A stretch of 64,000 nt of DNA from Candidatus Saccharimonadota bacterium (lineage in GTDB: Bacteria; Patescibacteriota; Saccharimonadia; Saccharimonadales; Saccharimonadaceae), in the NCBI GenBank assembly GCA_017480035.1, contig JAFVBJ010000002.1:248001-312000 (forward strand). The letters are read 5' to 3'. Each line of letters opens with the position of its first letter. Position 1 is the stretch's first letter. The notes beneath the pieces were generated by a model. The model saw only the letters and a list, made by a program, of their open reading frames with translations, was not told the DNA's origin and made no database searches. A program made the position numbers and the translations under genes. Positions 33,571 through 43,653 of the stretch are shown here, in pieces.

Positions 33571-33884
33571 TACTTCTTCTCCTTTTCTTCTTTCTTAGTT
33601 TCCTCTTCGAATACACGGATTTTGTCGCCTTCTTTTAGAGTTACATAGGCGAGTTTCTTATCGCGGCGGTAAGTTGTGCCTGGATAAGCGTGTTTACCCT
33701 TTGAAAAGCGGGTAGCTTTGCCCTTGCGGGTCAAGACGCGAATATCTTCTACGGTGACATTGAATTGTTCTTCGACGGCCTTAGCGATAGATTGCTTTGA
33801 ACCACCTTCAGGAACATTAAAGACATATGTGCGTTTTGCTTGTTCAGCATAGGTTTTTTCAGTTGCGCGTGGGATAACTAACAT
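33570..33884 (-). CDS. rplW: 50S ribosomal protein L23
   Basis: A 104-residue L23 (trigger factor and SRP docking site at the tunnel exit). It has VIPRATEKTYAEQAKRTYVF, IAKAVEEQFNVTVEDIRVL and a lysine-rich end. It overlaps rplD and rplB by one base each. Confidence 0.96.
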   Translation of the reverse strand: MLVIPRATEKTYAEQAKRTYVFNVPEGGSKQSIAKAVEEQFNVTVEDIRVLTRKGKATRFSKGKHAYPGTTYRRDKKLAYVTLKEGDKIRVFEEETKKEEKEKK

Positions 33885-34489
33885 TATTTATTCTCCTTTC
33901 CGAGCAACCAGGATTCGATATCCTTCATTGCATCTTTAACGATGACAACTTTGTCTGCGTTCATAAGATCGAAGACGTTGAGGTAAGTCGGGCGAACAAC
34001 TTTCACATTTGCGATGTTTGAAGTTGCGCGAAGAGTCAAATCATCTTTCTCTTTAACGACGAGAAGAACATTCTCTTTGTCAGCAATTTTGTTAGCTTCG
34101 AGAGTTTTAACGACTTCTTTGACTTTACCAGTTTTGACGCCGAGGTCAGCAATCGTGATGACAGCTTTGTCTGCGTTTTTAACTGAAAGTGCTTGCATAA
34201 CGGCAACTTTCTTTGCGTTTCTAGCGAGGTTCTTTGTGAAGTTTTCTTCACCAGTACGACCGCCAGCAATACCACCATGACGCCAGATAGGGTTTCTAGT
34301 CGAGCCGAAACGTGCACGACCGGTACCTTTCTGTTTCCAAGGTTTCTTGCCACCGCCACGAACTTCGCCACGTTTCAAAGTTTTAGCGTGTGAAGAACGA
34401 CTGTTTGCAAGATAGCTGTCGTAAGCGACCTTAATTAATTCGTAATTTGTAACTTCGAGACCGAAGATTTCTGGATTCAAATCTGCCAT
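33884..34489 (-). CDS. rplD: 50S ribosomal protein L4
   Basis: A 201-residue L4 with the tunnel-lining loop around RGEVRGGGKKPWKQKGTGRA and STRNPIWRHGG. L4 is an autoregulator of the S10 operon in gamma-proteobacteria; no such claim is made here. Gap to rplC is 1 nt. Confidence 0.97.
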   Translation of the reverse strand: MADLNPEIFGLEVTNYELIKVAYDSYLANSRSSHAKTLKRGEVRGGGKKPWKQKGTGRARFGSTRNPIWRHGGIAGGRTGEENFTKNLARNAKKVAVMQALSVKNADKAVITIADLGVKTGKVKEVVKTLEANKIADKENVLLVVKEKDDLTLRATSNIANVKVVRPTYLNVFDLMNADKVVIVKDAMKDIESWLLGKENK

Positions 34490-34490
34490 A

Positions 34491-35102
34491 TTACTCCTTT
34501 CCCTCCACAGTTACAATGCCCTTCTTTGGACCAGGGACTGCGCCCTTGAGACCAATAAGGTTGTTTTCTTTATCGATGTAGGCGACGATGAGGTTTTTAA
34601 CTGTAACCTGATCATGTCCCATGCGACCTGGCATGCGTTTGCCTTTGAAGACTTTTTGTGGGTACATCGAGCCGATTGAACCGACTTTTCTGATGTCGCC
34701 TTTGAAACCGTGGGTATTACGGGATTCTTCAAAGTTCCAACGTTTGACGGTACCAGCGAAGCCTTTTCCTTTGCTCGTGCCAGTCACAGTAACCTTATCG
34801 CCAATCTCAAATGCTTCGACAGTGATATTGTCTCCGACCTTGAGGTCTGCTGCGGAATCCGTACGAAATTCCTTTAAGATTTTTGGAGTGACACTAGCCT
34901 TTTTGACGTGGCCAGTAACCGACTTGCTCAGATTCTTACCCTGACCGTAACCGAATTGAACAGCGTTATAACCGTCAGTTTCGACAGTTTTAATCTGAGT
35001 CGCTGTAATCGGGCCGGCTTGGAGGATCGTCACAGGAGTAACGAGGCCATCTTCACCGATGATCTGGGTCATACCAATTTTGGTGCCGATGATAACTTTC
35101 AT
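34491..35102 (-). CDS. rplC: 50S ribosomal protein L3
   Basis: A 203-residue L3 with MKVIIGTKIGMTQIIGEDG, GTSKGKGFAGTVKRWNF, GSIGSMYPQKVFKGKRMPGR and HDQVTVKNL. It is the first gene of the cluster; S10, normally just upstream, is not in this window. It is preceded by a long structured leader. Confidence 0.98.
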   Translation of the reverse strand: MKVIIGTKIGMTQIIGEDGLVTPVTILQAGPITATQIKTVETDGYNAVQFGYGQGKNLSKSVTGHVKKASVTPKILKEFRTDSAADLKVGDNITVEAFEIGDKVTVTGTSKGKGFAGTVKRWNFEESRNTHGFKGDIRKVGSIGSMYPQKVFKGKRMPGRMGHDQVTVKNLIVAYIDKENNLIGLKGAVPGPKKGIVTVEGKE

Positions 35103-35272
35103 CTTATCCTTTCCTTTATTAGTGCACTCTTATAGCTAGACAATATGAGCAGTTCCGTTGCGATTCACTGTTTTTAGGCCTTTTTTCTCTAAAATATAGA
35201 GAAAAATACAGTAGGAGCCGCAAGGCTTTCCCTCTTGTCTAGTTATTCAAATGTCACCTTGATAAACTATAC
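35103..35272 (-). promoter_or_regulatory. Structured 5' leader of the L3 operon
   Basis: The untranslated region of about 170 nt is closed by the perfect 8-bp long-range stem TTGTCTAG/CTAGACAA (35235-35242 with 35136-35143). Inside are CCTTGCG paired to CGCAACGG, an ACTGT/ACAGT extension and a TTTTCTCTA/TAGAGAAAA hairpin. The nested design suggests a regulatory leader, perhaps a ribosomal-protein autoregulation site. No known riboswitch core was recognised. Confidence 0.65.
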
Positions 35273-35278
35273 TTTCAT

Positions 35279-35307
35279 ATTATAGCACAAGAAAACTTAA
35301 AAAACAA
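35279..35307 (-). promoter_or_regulatory. Promoter of the L3-to-S8 operon
   Basis: TTGTTT and TATAAT are spaced by 17 bp with an extended -10 TGC. Confidence 0.8.
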
Positions 35308-35340
35308 GGGGTGAATATCTATTTTCTCCTCCCTGTTTTA

Positions 35341-35376
35341 TTGACTTTTTATTCCGTTTGTGCTATAATATAAGTA
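35341..35376 (+). promoter_or_regulatory. Recurrent 36-bp promoter (copy 3) for the exported protein
   Basis: TTGACT and TATAAT are spaced by 17 bp with extended -10 TGC. All 36 bp are identical to the minus-strand copy at 45704-45739, including the spacer block ATTCCGTTTGTGC. It is divergent from the L3 promoter. Confidence 0.9.
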
Positions 35377-35435
35377 TGTAGCTTATCGATGGGAGTTTAA
35401 CGCTCCTAGCACATTAGAGAAGGGAGGTTGGTTTT

Positions 35436-35948
35436 ATGAGAGAAATAAAATCAATCACGAAACTGTTGACCGTCGCACTAATAATGAGTTTATTTATTAG
35501 TGCAACTACCCCTGTTGTTGCAGAGGCGAAAGTAACATACACTAACGGTTCCGGGACGTCTTCAAGCAAGAAGTCTGGGAAGTATTTCAGTGATGTGAAA
35601 TCTAAGACCGAATACTGCAAACAGATTGAGTGGTTAGCAAAAAAGGGTGCTTACGCTGGTATTGCGAAAAAAGGCGGAAAGTTCCAGCCAACATGCACTA
35701 TCACCCGCAAGCAGTTTGGAATGATTCTAAATAACCTCTATGGAGATAGAATCAATCTTAAGATTACCAATTCTTCTGCTGGCGCAACACAGAAATTCGT
35801 CACATCAACCTTGACCGAAGTATCAAAACAACTCGGATACAAAGTGACGTGGAATGGTGGAGCGCCAAAAGCCAAAGTATCGAGAGCAAATGCCTCGCAT
35901 TACTTAAGACAGATGATAGCTTGTGCTGAAGGCGCGCTTGACCCGTAA
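35436..35948 (+). CDS. Exported protein with an SLH-like region
   Basis: A 170-residue protein with a clear signal peptide (basic start, hydrophobic TVALIMSLFISA, cleavage near VVAEA). A Ser/Gly linker precedes KYFSDVKSKTEYCKQIEWLA and FQPTCTITRKQFGMILNNLY. The latter resemble an S-layer homology module (F-x-DV...I.WLA..G...G...F.P...ITR.QF). Such modules bind cell-wall polymers. The match to SLH is moderate. It has a strong GGGAGG ribosome-binding site and a hairpin leader. Confidence 0.75.
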   Translation: MREIKSITKLLTVALIMSLFISATTPVVAEAKVTYTNGSGTSSSKKSGKYFSDVKSKTEYCKQIEWLAKKGAYAGIAKKGGKFQPTCTITRKQFGMILNNLYGDRINLKITNSSAGATQKFVTSTLTEVSKQLGYKVTWNGGAPKAKVSRANASHYLRQMIACAEGALDP

Positions 35949-36006
35949 CTCACTTCTAATTGCACTTCTGGCATTTCGCCAGTCGGTCCCAACAGTTTTT
36001 TCCAAC

Positions 36007-36036
36007 AAAAAGGGCCAGAATCTCTGACCCTTTTTT
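36007..36036. terminator. Bidirectional terminator between the exported-protein gene and rpoC
   Basis: AAAAAGGG and CCCTTTTT flank CAGA/TCTG with one mismatch between them. It serves the plus-strand gene and the convergent rpoBC operon. Confidence 0.85.
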
Positions 36037-36048
36037 CATGCCTTGTTA

Positions 36049-39000
36049 TTAGGCGTTGTCGACTTCTTCAGCGACTGGCTCGGAAGCTTCGACGATTTCT
36101 TCGCCAGCTTCTTTTGCATCAATGCGAGCTTGGACTTCTGCTGGATCTTCGGCAGGGATTGGGTCCTTGCCAGTACCAACAGGAATCTTGCGACCGATGA
36201 TGACGTTTTCCTTCAAGCCATGGAGCTTATCGACGCGACCGTTGATAGCGGCGTTGATAAGAACGCGAGTGGTGTCTTGGAAGGAAGCAGCCGAGAGGAA
36301 CGAATCGCTCCAAATCGAAACTTTGGTAATACCGAGGAGAAGTTGAGTGAACTTCGCAGGAGTTTTACCAGCTTTCACGAGCTCTTCGTTTTCAGCGGTG
36401 GCAGCTGCGAGAGAGACGATGTCGCCCATCACGAAGCTTGAATCACCTTCTTCGTCAATAATGACGCGGCTGAACATCTGGCGGACGATAATCTCAAGGT
36501 GTTTTGCTGAGATTTCGTGGCCTTGTGCAGCGTAAACTGCGAGAACATCGTTCATGATGTAACGGGCAGTTTCTTCAGCGCCTTTATATTTCAATTGGTC
36601 TTGAAGATTCAAAGAACCAGTTGTCAAGCGATCACCAGCAGCAACGGTATCACCAGATTTCACGAGCATTTCAGCGTCGTTTGGAATCTCGATTTTGACT
36701 GGACCACCAGCGTTTGCAGTTAAGACGATTGCGCCTTCAACGAGTTGTGCGATACCGTCAAAGCTTGCAATAATTGGGTCAACACCCTTGTTGCGAGAAG
36801 CAATGACGTCGCCAGTTTTGACGTTTGCGCCGTCTTTAACTTTTGCACGACGACCTTCAAGTTCAACTTTTTCGGTCTTGCCGGCAGTTGGAGTGATTTG
36901 GACGATGTAGTGATTACCATCTTCCCAAACTTCACAAGTACCATCAATGGTTGAAATCCAAGCTTGACCCTTTGGCGAACGAGCTTCGAGAAGCTCCTCA
37001 ACACGAGGAAGACCACGAGCGATTGCACCAGAACCAGCAACACCAGAACCGTGTTTCGTATCGAGGGTAAGCTGAGTACCAGGCTCACCGAGAGATTGTG
37101 CAGCGATCACACCGACAGGTTGGTTTGCGGCGACGAGGTCACGAGTTGACATATCGATACCGTAAGCTTTCTGTGGGATACCGTTAACAGCTTTGGTAGT
37201 CAAGATTGACTGGATTTTAACTTGTTCGACATTTTCATCAGCTGCGAGTTGAGCGGCAATTTCTGGAGTGATGAGTTCATCAGCTTCGAGATAACCTGGA
37301 ACTGGAGCAGCAGTGTAGCGACCAGAAATCCATGCGTTAAATTCAACGCCAGCGGCTTCAACTTCAGATTTAATGACGGTGAAACCAGGATCTTCGGCAA
37401 CTTCGTCGGTTGTGAAGACATCTTGAGCGACATCGACGAGACGACGAGTGAGGTAACCAGAGTCTGCAGTACGAAGAGCGGTCGAGACCTGACCTTGACG
37501 TGCACCACGAGTGGCGATGAAGGATTCGAGGGTGTTGAGACCTTTCTTATATGAAGATTTGACTGGGAGCTCGATTTCGTTGTTGTTAATATCGACCATG
37601 ATACCGATTTCGGCGGAAGCGAGCTTAATGTTCGAGATTGAACCACGAGCACCAGAGTTCGTCATCACAGCGATATCAGTGTCGAGGTCGCTGAGTTTGT
37701 CTTTCAAGAAGTCAGAAATCTTCTTGTCGATGTCACGCCAGTTAGCGATTGTGAGTTTTTGACGCTCTTCTTCAGTGACAAGACCTTGATTGAATTGGTC
37801 TTGGATGAGAGCAGTCTTTGAATCACCTTCGGCGATGAAATCTTGGATTTCTGGGTAGGTTGGATAGTCGTCTTTACAAGTCGAGACTGAAGCAATAGTT
37901 TCATACTCGAAGGCAAGATTCTTGAGAGCATCAGCAGTCTTAACAGTAACTTCGGAGCCGTATTGGTCGAAGATGTTTGCCATGACTTTCTTGAGTTGCT
38001 TCGAAGTCTGGACGCTGTTGTCGTATGGGTAGTCTTCAGGGAGAATCTCGTTGAAGATAACACGACCGAGAGTCGTATTCCTAATTTCCTTCTTCGCGAA
38101 GACGCGAATTGGGGTTTGGAGGGCGATATCGCCGTTGTCGTAAGCCATTTCAGCTTCATAGATGCTTGAGAAGGCTTTGACTTTTTCGGTATCGGTACCA
38201 GGTTTGTCGTAAGTGAGGTAATAAATACCGAGCACGACGTCCTGATAGATAGCGAGTACTGGGGCGCCGTCAGCTGGTTTCAAGAGGTTCTTGCCAGCAG
38301 ACATGAGTTCACGAGCCTCGGCTTGTGCTTCGTCAGAGAGAGGAAGGTGGACAGCCATCTGGTCACCATCGTAGTCGGCGTTGAAGCCGGAAGCGACGAG
38401 TGGATGAAGTTGGATTGCTTTGCCATCGATGAGCTTTGGTTGGAAAGCTTGAATCGAGAGACGGTGAAGCGACGGAGCGCGGTTTAAGAGAACGTAGCGA
38501 CCTTTAATGACTTCATCGAGTGCATCCCAGACGACAGATTCGCCGTTTTCAATCATACGAGAAGCGATGCGTGGGTTGGTGGCATATTCGTTGCCGATGA
38601 GCCAGCTCACGACGAATGGCTTGAAGAGTTCAAGAGCCATTTGTTTTGGCAAACCGCATTCGTTGAGCTTCAAATCTGGACCAACGACAATCACGGAACG
38701 GCCAGAATAGTCGACACGTTTACCGAGAAGGTTCTGACGGAAGCGACCTTGCTTACCTTTCAAGAGGTCAGAGAGTGATTTAAGCTTTCTGCGTCCGTTT
38801 TGAGAGTTGGCAGAGCGTCCATGAGATGCGTTGTTATCGATAAGAGCGTCGACAGCTTCTTGGAGCATACGCATTTCGTTGTGTACGATAACTTCAGGAG
38901 CGTTAAGATCGAGAAGTTTCTTCAAACGGTTGTTGCGGTTAATCACACGACGATAGAGGTCGTTGAGGTCAGATGTTGCGAAACGACCGCCAGGGAGGCT

Positions 39001-39927
39001 AATCATTGGGCGAAGATCTGGTGGAATAACCGGAATTACAGTGAGAACGAGATCTGCAGGTTTGATGCCGGCAGCTTTCATGCCTTCGACGAGTTTCAAG
39101 CGTTTGATGAGTTTGCGTTCTTTCTGGCCTTTGGCTTTTTCAGCTTCTTCGGAAAGATTTGCGATCATCTCATCGACATCAATTTCGTCGAGCATTTTCT
39201 TGATTGCGGAGGCGCCCATTTCAGCTTCGATGAAATCTTCGTATTCTTCAGGGAGATTACGATAATCAACTTCGCTAATCACTGCGCCTTTGTGTAAGCT
39301 CTCAAGGATTGCTTTCTTTTCAAAGTAATCTTTCTCGAGCTCTTCGAGTTCTTTGCTTTCAGCTTCAGCAAGTTTCTTTGCATCAGCGCCTTCGGCTTTT
39401 GCTTCCTCTTCATAGCGAAGTTTGATAGCGGAAACGCCAGCTTCGTATTGGGCGGTTGCATCGTCGAGGGTTTGTTTGATTTCGTCATCTTTACTGTCGG
39501 TAACAAGATATGATGCGAAATAAACGACTTTTTCAATGTTTCTAACGGTCAAATCCAAGAGCAAAGATAATGCTGATGGAGTGCCGCGCATAAACCAAAC
39601 GTGCGCAACAGGGGCGGCAAGTTTGATGTGGCCCATACGTTCACGACGAACGATGGATTTGGTGACGAGGTTGCCGTCTTTATCAACAGCAGCTTCGCGA
39701 GAACGCACACCTTTTAATTTTGAATCGTGCGGGTTAATGTCTTTGACTGGACCGAAAATACGTTCACAGAAGAGACCGTCGCGTTCAGGTTTTTGGGTGC
39801 GGTAGTTGATTGTTTCTGGCTTTGTGACTTCACCATAAGACCAACTCAAGATGTCTTCGGCACTTGCGATACTAAGACGGATTGAGTCAAAGTCAGAAGC
39901 TGAGATATAATTATCCATCCAAGCCAT
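36049..39927 (-). CDS. rpoC: RNA polymerase beta' subunit lacking both zinc sites
   Basis: A 1292-residue beta' subunit from the ATG at 39927, 1 nt after rpoB; a longer frame to 40005 lies within rpoB. The catalytic [12 protein letters not shown] (about residues 514-525) is intact. The N-terminal zinc-ribbon region (about 61-90) between [13 protein letters not shown] and [11 protein letters not shown] has no cysteine. The second site, normally SVLTC...GVCAxCYG, reads [17 protein letters not shown] (about 907-923). The trigger loop is [16 protein letters not shown] (about 945-960), differing from the common TMRTFH. A coiled-coil rich insertion sits near residues 150-270. Confidence 0.97.
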   Translation of the reverse strand: MAWMDNYISASDFDSIRLSIASAEDILSWSYGEVTKPETINYRTQKPERDGLFCERIFGPVKDINPHDSKLKGVRSREAAVDKDGNLVTKSIVRRERMGHIKLAAPVAHVWFMRGTPSALSLLLDLTVRNIEKVVYFASYLVTDSKDDEIKQTLDDATAQYEAGVSAIKLRYEEEAKAEGADAKKLAEAESKELEELEKDYFEKKAILESLHKGAVISEVDYRNLPEEYEDFIEAEMGASAIKKMLDEIDVDEMIANLSEEAEKAKGQKERKLIKRLKLVEGMKAAGIKPADLVLTVIPVIPPDLRPMISLPGGRFATSDLNDLYRRVINRNNRLKKLLDLNAPEVIVHNEMRMLQEAVDALIDNNASHGRSANSQNGRRKLKSLSDLLKGKQGRFRQNLLGKRVDYSGRSVIVVGPDLKLNECGLPKQMALELFKPFVVSWLIGNEYATNPRIASRMIENGESVVWDALDEVIKGRYVLLNRAPSLHRLSIQAFQPKLIDGKAIQLHPLVASGFNADYDGDQMAVHLPLSDEAQAEARELMSAGKNLLKPADGAPVLAIYQDVVLGIYYLTYDKPGTDTEKVKAFSSIYEAEMAYDNGDIALQTPIRVFAKKEIRNTTLGRVIFNEILPEDYPYDNSVQTSKQLKKVMANIFDQYGSEVTVKTADALKNLAFEYETIASVSTCKDDYPTYPEIQDFIAEGDSKTALIQDQFNQGLVTEEERQKLTIANWRDIDKKISDFLKDKLSDLDTDIAVMTNSGARGSISNIKLASAEIGIMVDINNNEIELPVKSSYKKGLNTLESFIATRGARQGQVSTALRTADSGYLTRRLVDVAQDVFTTDEVAEDPGFTVIKSEVEAAGVEFNAWISGRYTAAPVPGYLEADELITPEIAAQLAADENVEQVKIQSILTTKAVNGIPQKAYGIDMSTRDLVAANQPVGVIAAQSLGEPGTQLTLDTKHGSGVAGSGAIARGLPRVEELLEARSPKGQAWISTIDGTCEVWEDGNHYIVQITPTAGKTEKVELEGRRAKVKDGANVKTGDVIASRNKGVDPIIASFDGIAQLVEGAIVLTANAGGPVKIEIPNDAEMLVKSGDTVAAGDRLTTGSLNLQDQLKYKGAEETARYIMNDVLAVYAAQGHEISAKHLEIIVRQMFSRVIIDEEGDSSFVMGDIVSLAAATAENEELVKAGKTPAKFTQLLLGITKVSIWSDSFLSAASFQDTTRVLINAAINGRVDKLHGLKENVIIGRKIPVGTGKDPIPAEDPAEVQARIDAKEAGEEIVEASEPVAEEVDNA

Positions 39928-39928
39928 A

Positions 39929-42900
39929 TTAGAGCTCCTCTCCTTCATCGCCAAAGTCGACTGCGCCGTCATCATAGGATTCCTCCTCTGCGACTTCTTC
40001 GGCAATCTCTTCGCCTTCAGCGTTTGTTATTGTTATACCTTCTTCATCTAGGACGGCTTGTGATTCTTCGCTTGTCAAATCGATTGTATCATCGCCGTTA
40101 GCTGCGAGGTTATGTTTGTCGTAGATTAAGCGGTCATCTTGAGCGCGTTCAATCTCACGCGAAGTTCTCTCGATAGCAGAATCAGCGTCAGTTGATTCAC
40201 CATTGTCGAGAAGGTCAACTTTAAGACCGAGACCTTGAAGTTCTTTTACAAGAACGTTGAAACCTTCAGGAAGTTTCGGACCTTCGATTGCTTCGTGTTT
40301 GATGATTGATTCGTAAGCTTTTGCACGACCGTAGACATCATCAGATTTAATAGTCAACATCTCTTGGAGGGTGGCAGATGCACCGTAAGCTTCAAGTGCC
40401 CAAACCTCCATTTCACCAAAGCGCTGACCACCGTTTTGAGCTTTACCACCGAGTGGCTGTTGAGTAACCATAGTGTATGGACCAGTTGAACGAGCATGGA
40501 TTTTATCTTCGACCATATGATGAAGTTTAATCATGTGCATGACGCCAACAGAGGTCTTTTCGTTGAATGGTTCACCAGTAAGGCCGTCGTAAAGTTGAAT
40601 GCGACCGTTGCGGTCAATACCAGCTTTTTCGAGTTCGTCGCTGATTACTTCGTCAGGAACACCGTTGAAGGACGGGGTTGCAACTTCGTAACCAAGAGCG
40701 CGAGCAGCCATGCCGAGGTGAATTTCAAAGAGCTGACCGAGGTTCATACGTGAAGGTACACCCATTGGAGAAAGTACGATGTCGATTGGAGTACCATCTT
40801 CGGTGAATGGCATATCTTCGACTGGGAGGATACGCGAGACAACACCTTTGTTACCGTGACGGCCGGAGAGCTTATCACCAACTTGAATCTTGCGCATTTC
40901 AGCGACAAAGATTTTGATTTGCATAATGACGCCAGCTTTGAGTTCGTGATTTTCATCGTCGCGGGTGTAGACACGAACGCCAACGACTTTGCCGGAAGTA
41001 CCGGAAGTCATGCGAACTGAAGTGTCGCGGACATCTTTCGCTTTTTCACCAAAGATTGCGCGAAGCAAGCGTTCCTCAGAGCTAAGTTCAGTTTCACCTT
41101 TCGGAGTGATTTTACCGACGAGGATGTCGCCAGAAGAAACTTCTGAGCCAACAGTCACGATACCGTTTTCGTCAAGATGACGGAGAGCGTGTTCGCTGAC
41201 ATTTGGAATGTCGCGAGTGACTTGCTCTGGACCAAGTTTAGTTTCGCGGACTTCGACGTCGAAATCTTTAATGTTGATTGAGGTCAAAGAATCGTCTTCG
41301 ACGAGGCGACGAGAGATGACGATAGCATCATCCATGTTGTAGCCGCGCCATGGCATGAAGGCGACGAGCAAGTTTTTACCAAGAGCAAGTTCGCCATTAG
41401 CGATTGAGGCGCCTTCGATAAGGTCTTCGCCTTTCTTGACTTTTTGACCGCGAGCAACGACTGTGCGCATATTATAACAGCGGTCGTCGTTAGTCTTTTC
41501 AAAGTGAGTAAGTTTATATTCTTTCTTGCCGAGTTTAGCGCCGTAGTTGACGATGACAGAATCACCATCGGCTTTTTCGACGACACCGTCAGCTTCAGCC
41601 ATGACAATTTGGCTAGTGTTTTTCGCGACTTCGCGTTCAATACCGGTACCGACAGTCGGTGCATCAGTGTGGAGTAGAGGCACTGCCTGTTTCTGCATAG
41701 CGCAAGCCATGAGTGAGCGGTCAACACGGTTTTTCTCGACGAATGGAATGAGTGATGCACTGACACCTAGAATTTCCTTGTGTGCGGCATCAATGTGAGT
41801 GACACGTGACGATTCAACCTGAGCCGGTTGGCCGTGGACACGAGCGGAAACCCATTCATCAACGAATTTGCCGTTTTTGTCGAGATTAACAGAAGTGTCA
41901 GCAATAATCATGTTTTCTTCTTCGGCTGCGTCAACATAGACGACTTCGTCTGTCACTTTACCGTTTTTCACTACGCGATATGGGGCTTCGATGAAGCCGT
42001 ATTCATTAATACGGGCGTAAGTTGCAAGGTTGAGCACGAGACCGACGTTACCACCTTCTGGGGTTTCAACGGTACAGATACGACCGTAGTGAGTCGGGTG
42101 AGCATCGCGGACATCGAAGCCTGCGCGTTCACGAGTAAGGCCACCAGGACCCATCGAGCTGAGACGGCGTTTGTGCGCGATTTCGCCAAATGGGTTTGTT
42201 TCGTCCATGAGCTGGCTGAGCTGAGAAGTACTGAAGAATTCTTTCACAGCAGCAACGACTGGACGAGAATTCAAGAGTTGGCTCGGGGTGATTTGCTCTG
42301 GGTTTGCGCTTGACATACGGTCCAAGATGTTGCGTTGCAAGCGAAGCATACCGAGGCGGAATTGACGTTGGACGAGTTCGCCAACGAGTTTGACGCGACG
42401 GTTTGCGAGAGAGTCGATATCATCGGCTGGCTCTTGAGTGTTATTCAAGCGGATAATTTCACTAATGATTGCGACCAAATCTTGCATTTGGAGAGTGCGG
42501 TGTTCGCTGTTGTTTGGAGTATCAAAGCCGAGGCGTTGATTCATCTTGAAGCGACCGACACGAGAATAATCGTAGCGTTTGTAATCAAAGAATGTACGCT
42601 CAATCATCGATTTAGCGTTTTCAACAGTGGCGAGATCACCTGGGCGAAGACGGCGGTAGACTTCAAGAAGTGCCGCAGCTTGCGAAGTCGAAGTGTCTTT
42701 GTCGAGAGTAGCTTCGATATATTTGATTGGGCCGTTATCAACAGATTCGAAAGATTTTTTAATTTCAGCGTCTTTCATACCAAGACTACGAAGAAAAGTC
42801 GTAACTGGGATTTTGCGGCGACGGTCGATTTTAACAGAGATACAACCATTTGTTGCGGTCTCAAATTCGAGCCATGCGCCACGGCCAGGGATAACTTTTG

Positions 42901-43369
42901 CGCCATAGTAATTCTTTCCTGCGACGTTGTCGGCAGTAAAGAAAACACCAGCGGAACGAATAAGTTGCGAAACAACAACACGTTCAGTACCGTTGATGAT
43001 GAAAGTCGCGCGATCGGTCATCCAAGGATAATCACCGAAGTAAATATCCTGTTCTTTCTTTTCGCCGGTTACTTTGTTTTGGAGTTCAACAGTGACGTGA
43101 AGCGGTGCTTCATAGGTCGTCATATTGTATTTTGCTTCTTCGACGGTCATTTTCGGTTCTTTGAACTCGTAGTCGCGGAAGCTCAAGCTAAACCTCTGAC
43201 CGGTGTAATCATCGATCGGGTTGAGCTCGGTAAAGACCTCACGGAGGCCAGATTTGACGAAGTCCTCAAAAGAATCCTTTTGGTGGGCAGTCAAATCAGG
43301 AATTGGGAGCTCGTCTCCTTCAGTGAAAAAGACACGCTTCCCTGCTTTTGCAGTGGTTTTTGTACTCAC
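39929..43369 (-). CDS. rpoB: RNA polymerase beta subunit
   Basis: A 1146-residue beta subunit. The start is GTG with AGAGG upstream. The rifampicin-pocket region SQLSQLMDETNPFGEIAHKR and LSSMGPGGLTRERAGF keeps the main drug-contact residues. Later motifs include KNLLVAFMPWRGYNMDDAI, KLSGRHGNKGVVSRILPVED and the C-terminal QPLGGKAQNGGQRFGEMEVW. It forms one operon with rpoC behind a structured leader. The L10/L7-L12 genes usually upstream are not here. Confidence 0.98.
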   Translation of the reverse strand: MSTKTTAKAGKRVFFTEGDELPIPDLTAHQKDSFEDFVKSGLREVFTELNPIDDYTGQRFSLSFRDYEFKEPKMTVEEAKYNMTTYEAPLHVTVELQNKVTGEKKEQDIYFGDYPWMTDRATFIINGTERVVVSQLIRSAGVFFTADNVAGKNYYGAKVIPGRGAWLEFETATNGCISVKIDRRRKIPVTTFLRSLGMKDAEIKKSFESVDNGPIKYIEATLDKDTSTSQAAALLEVYRRLRPGDLATVENAKSMIERTFFDYKRYDYSRVGRFKMNQRLGFDTPNNSEHRTLQMQDLVAIISEIIRLNNTQEPADDIDSLANRRVKLVGELVQRQFRLGMLRLQRNILDRMSSANPEQITPSQLLNSRPVVAAVKEFFSTSQLSQLMDETNPFGEIAHKRRLSSMGPGGLTRERAGFDVRDAHPTHYGRICTVETPEGGNVGLVLNLATYARINEYGFIEAPYRVVKNGKVTDEVVYVDAAEEENMIIADTSVNLDKNGKFVDEWVSARVHGQPAQVESSRVTHIDAAHKEILGVSASLIPFVEKNRVDRSLMACAMQKQAVPLLHTDAPTVGTGIEREVAKNTSQIVMAEADGVVEKADGDSVIVNYGAKLGKKEYKLTHFEKTNDDRCYNMRTVVARGQKVKKGEDLIEGASIANGELALGKNLLVAFMPWRGYNMDDAIVISRRLVEDDSLTSINIKDFDVEVRETKLGPEQVTRDIPNVSEHALRHLDENGIVTVGSEVSSGDILVGKITPKGETELSSEERLLRAIFGEKAKDVRDTSVRMTSGTSGKVVGVRVYTRDDENHELKAGVIMQIKIFVAEMRKIQVGDKLSGRHGNKGVVSRILPVEDMPFTEDGTPIDIVLSPMGVPSRMNLGQLFEIHLGMAARALGYEVATPSFNGVPDEVISDELEKAGIDRNGRIQLYDGLTGEPFNEKTSVGVMHMIKLHHMVEDKIHARSTGPYTMVTQQPLGGKAQNGGQRFGEMEVWALEAYGASATLQEMLTIKSDDVYGRAKAYESIIKHEAIEGPKLPEGFNVLVKELQGLGLKVDLLDNGESTDADSAIERTSREIERAQDDRLIYDKHNLAANGDDTIDLTSEESQAVLDEEGITITNAEGEEIAEEVAEEESYDDGAVDFGDEGEEL

Positions 43370-43492
43370 TTTTACCTCTAAGTTATTATTAGTTTGTTAT
43401 CTTCAGGGGCTGAAGATACTGTTTAGATTTTACGAACACGCCGTCCCCTTGAGCGTGCCGCTCCACAAAAAAATCTAAACAAACTACTTCTA
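43370..43492 (-). promoter_or_regulatory. Structured 5' leader of rpoBC
   Basis: The leader has an 11-bp perfect stem GTTTAGATTTT/AAAATCTAAAC (43421-43431 with 43470-43480). An outer AGTTTGTT/AACAAACT (43391-43398 with 43478-43485) overlaps it by 3 nt. Between them lies a hairpin ATCTTCAG-GGG-CTGAAGAT, and a GC-rich GAGCG/CGCTC-type apical part carries GGGGACGG. The overlap of the two long stems suggests alternative folds. No known leader family was recognised. Confidence 0.7.
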
Positions 43493-43498
43493 TGGAGT

Positions 43499-43527
43499 AT
43501 TTTAGCACAAAAAATCGCCAATTACAA
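43499..43527 (-). promoter_or_regulatory. Promoter of rpoBC
   Basis: TTGTAA and TAAAAT are spaced by 17 bp with an extended -10 TGC. Confidence 0.75.
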
Positions 43528-43548
43528 GAGTTAATTCAGCTTTTTCAC

Positions 43549-43647
43549 CAAAAAACCGCTCTCTCTCAAAGCGGTTTATTAGTCATATAAGCTCTCAACT
43601 TATTTTCTAAGCTAAGACTCGCAGTTTAGCTTGGTTCGTTAGAACTT
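43549..43647 (-). ncRNA. Candidate small RNA upstream of rpoB
   Basis: A promoter at 43654-43682 drives a transcript of about 100 nt with successive hairpins: GTTC-TAAC-GAAC, AAGCTAA/TTAGCTT and ATAAG/CTTAT. It ends in the terminator AAACCGCT/AGCGGTTT with a T-run at about 43550. No coding frame is evident. The RNA family is unknown; it lacks the SRP and 6S signatures I know. Confidence 0.65.
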
Positions 43648-43653
43648 ATTATT

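Noticed and set aside
36049-43369. Many long antisense frames within rpoB and rpoC (up to 348 codons)
   Set aside because: They mirror the codon bias of the real genes, have no signals and no recognisable domains.
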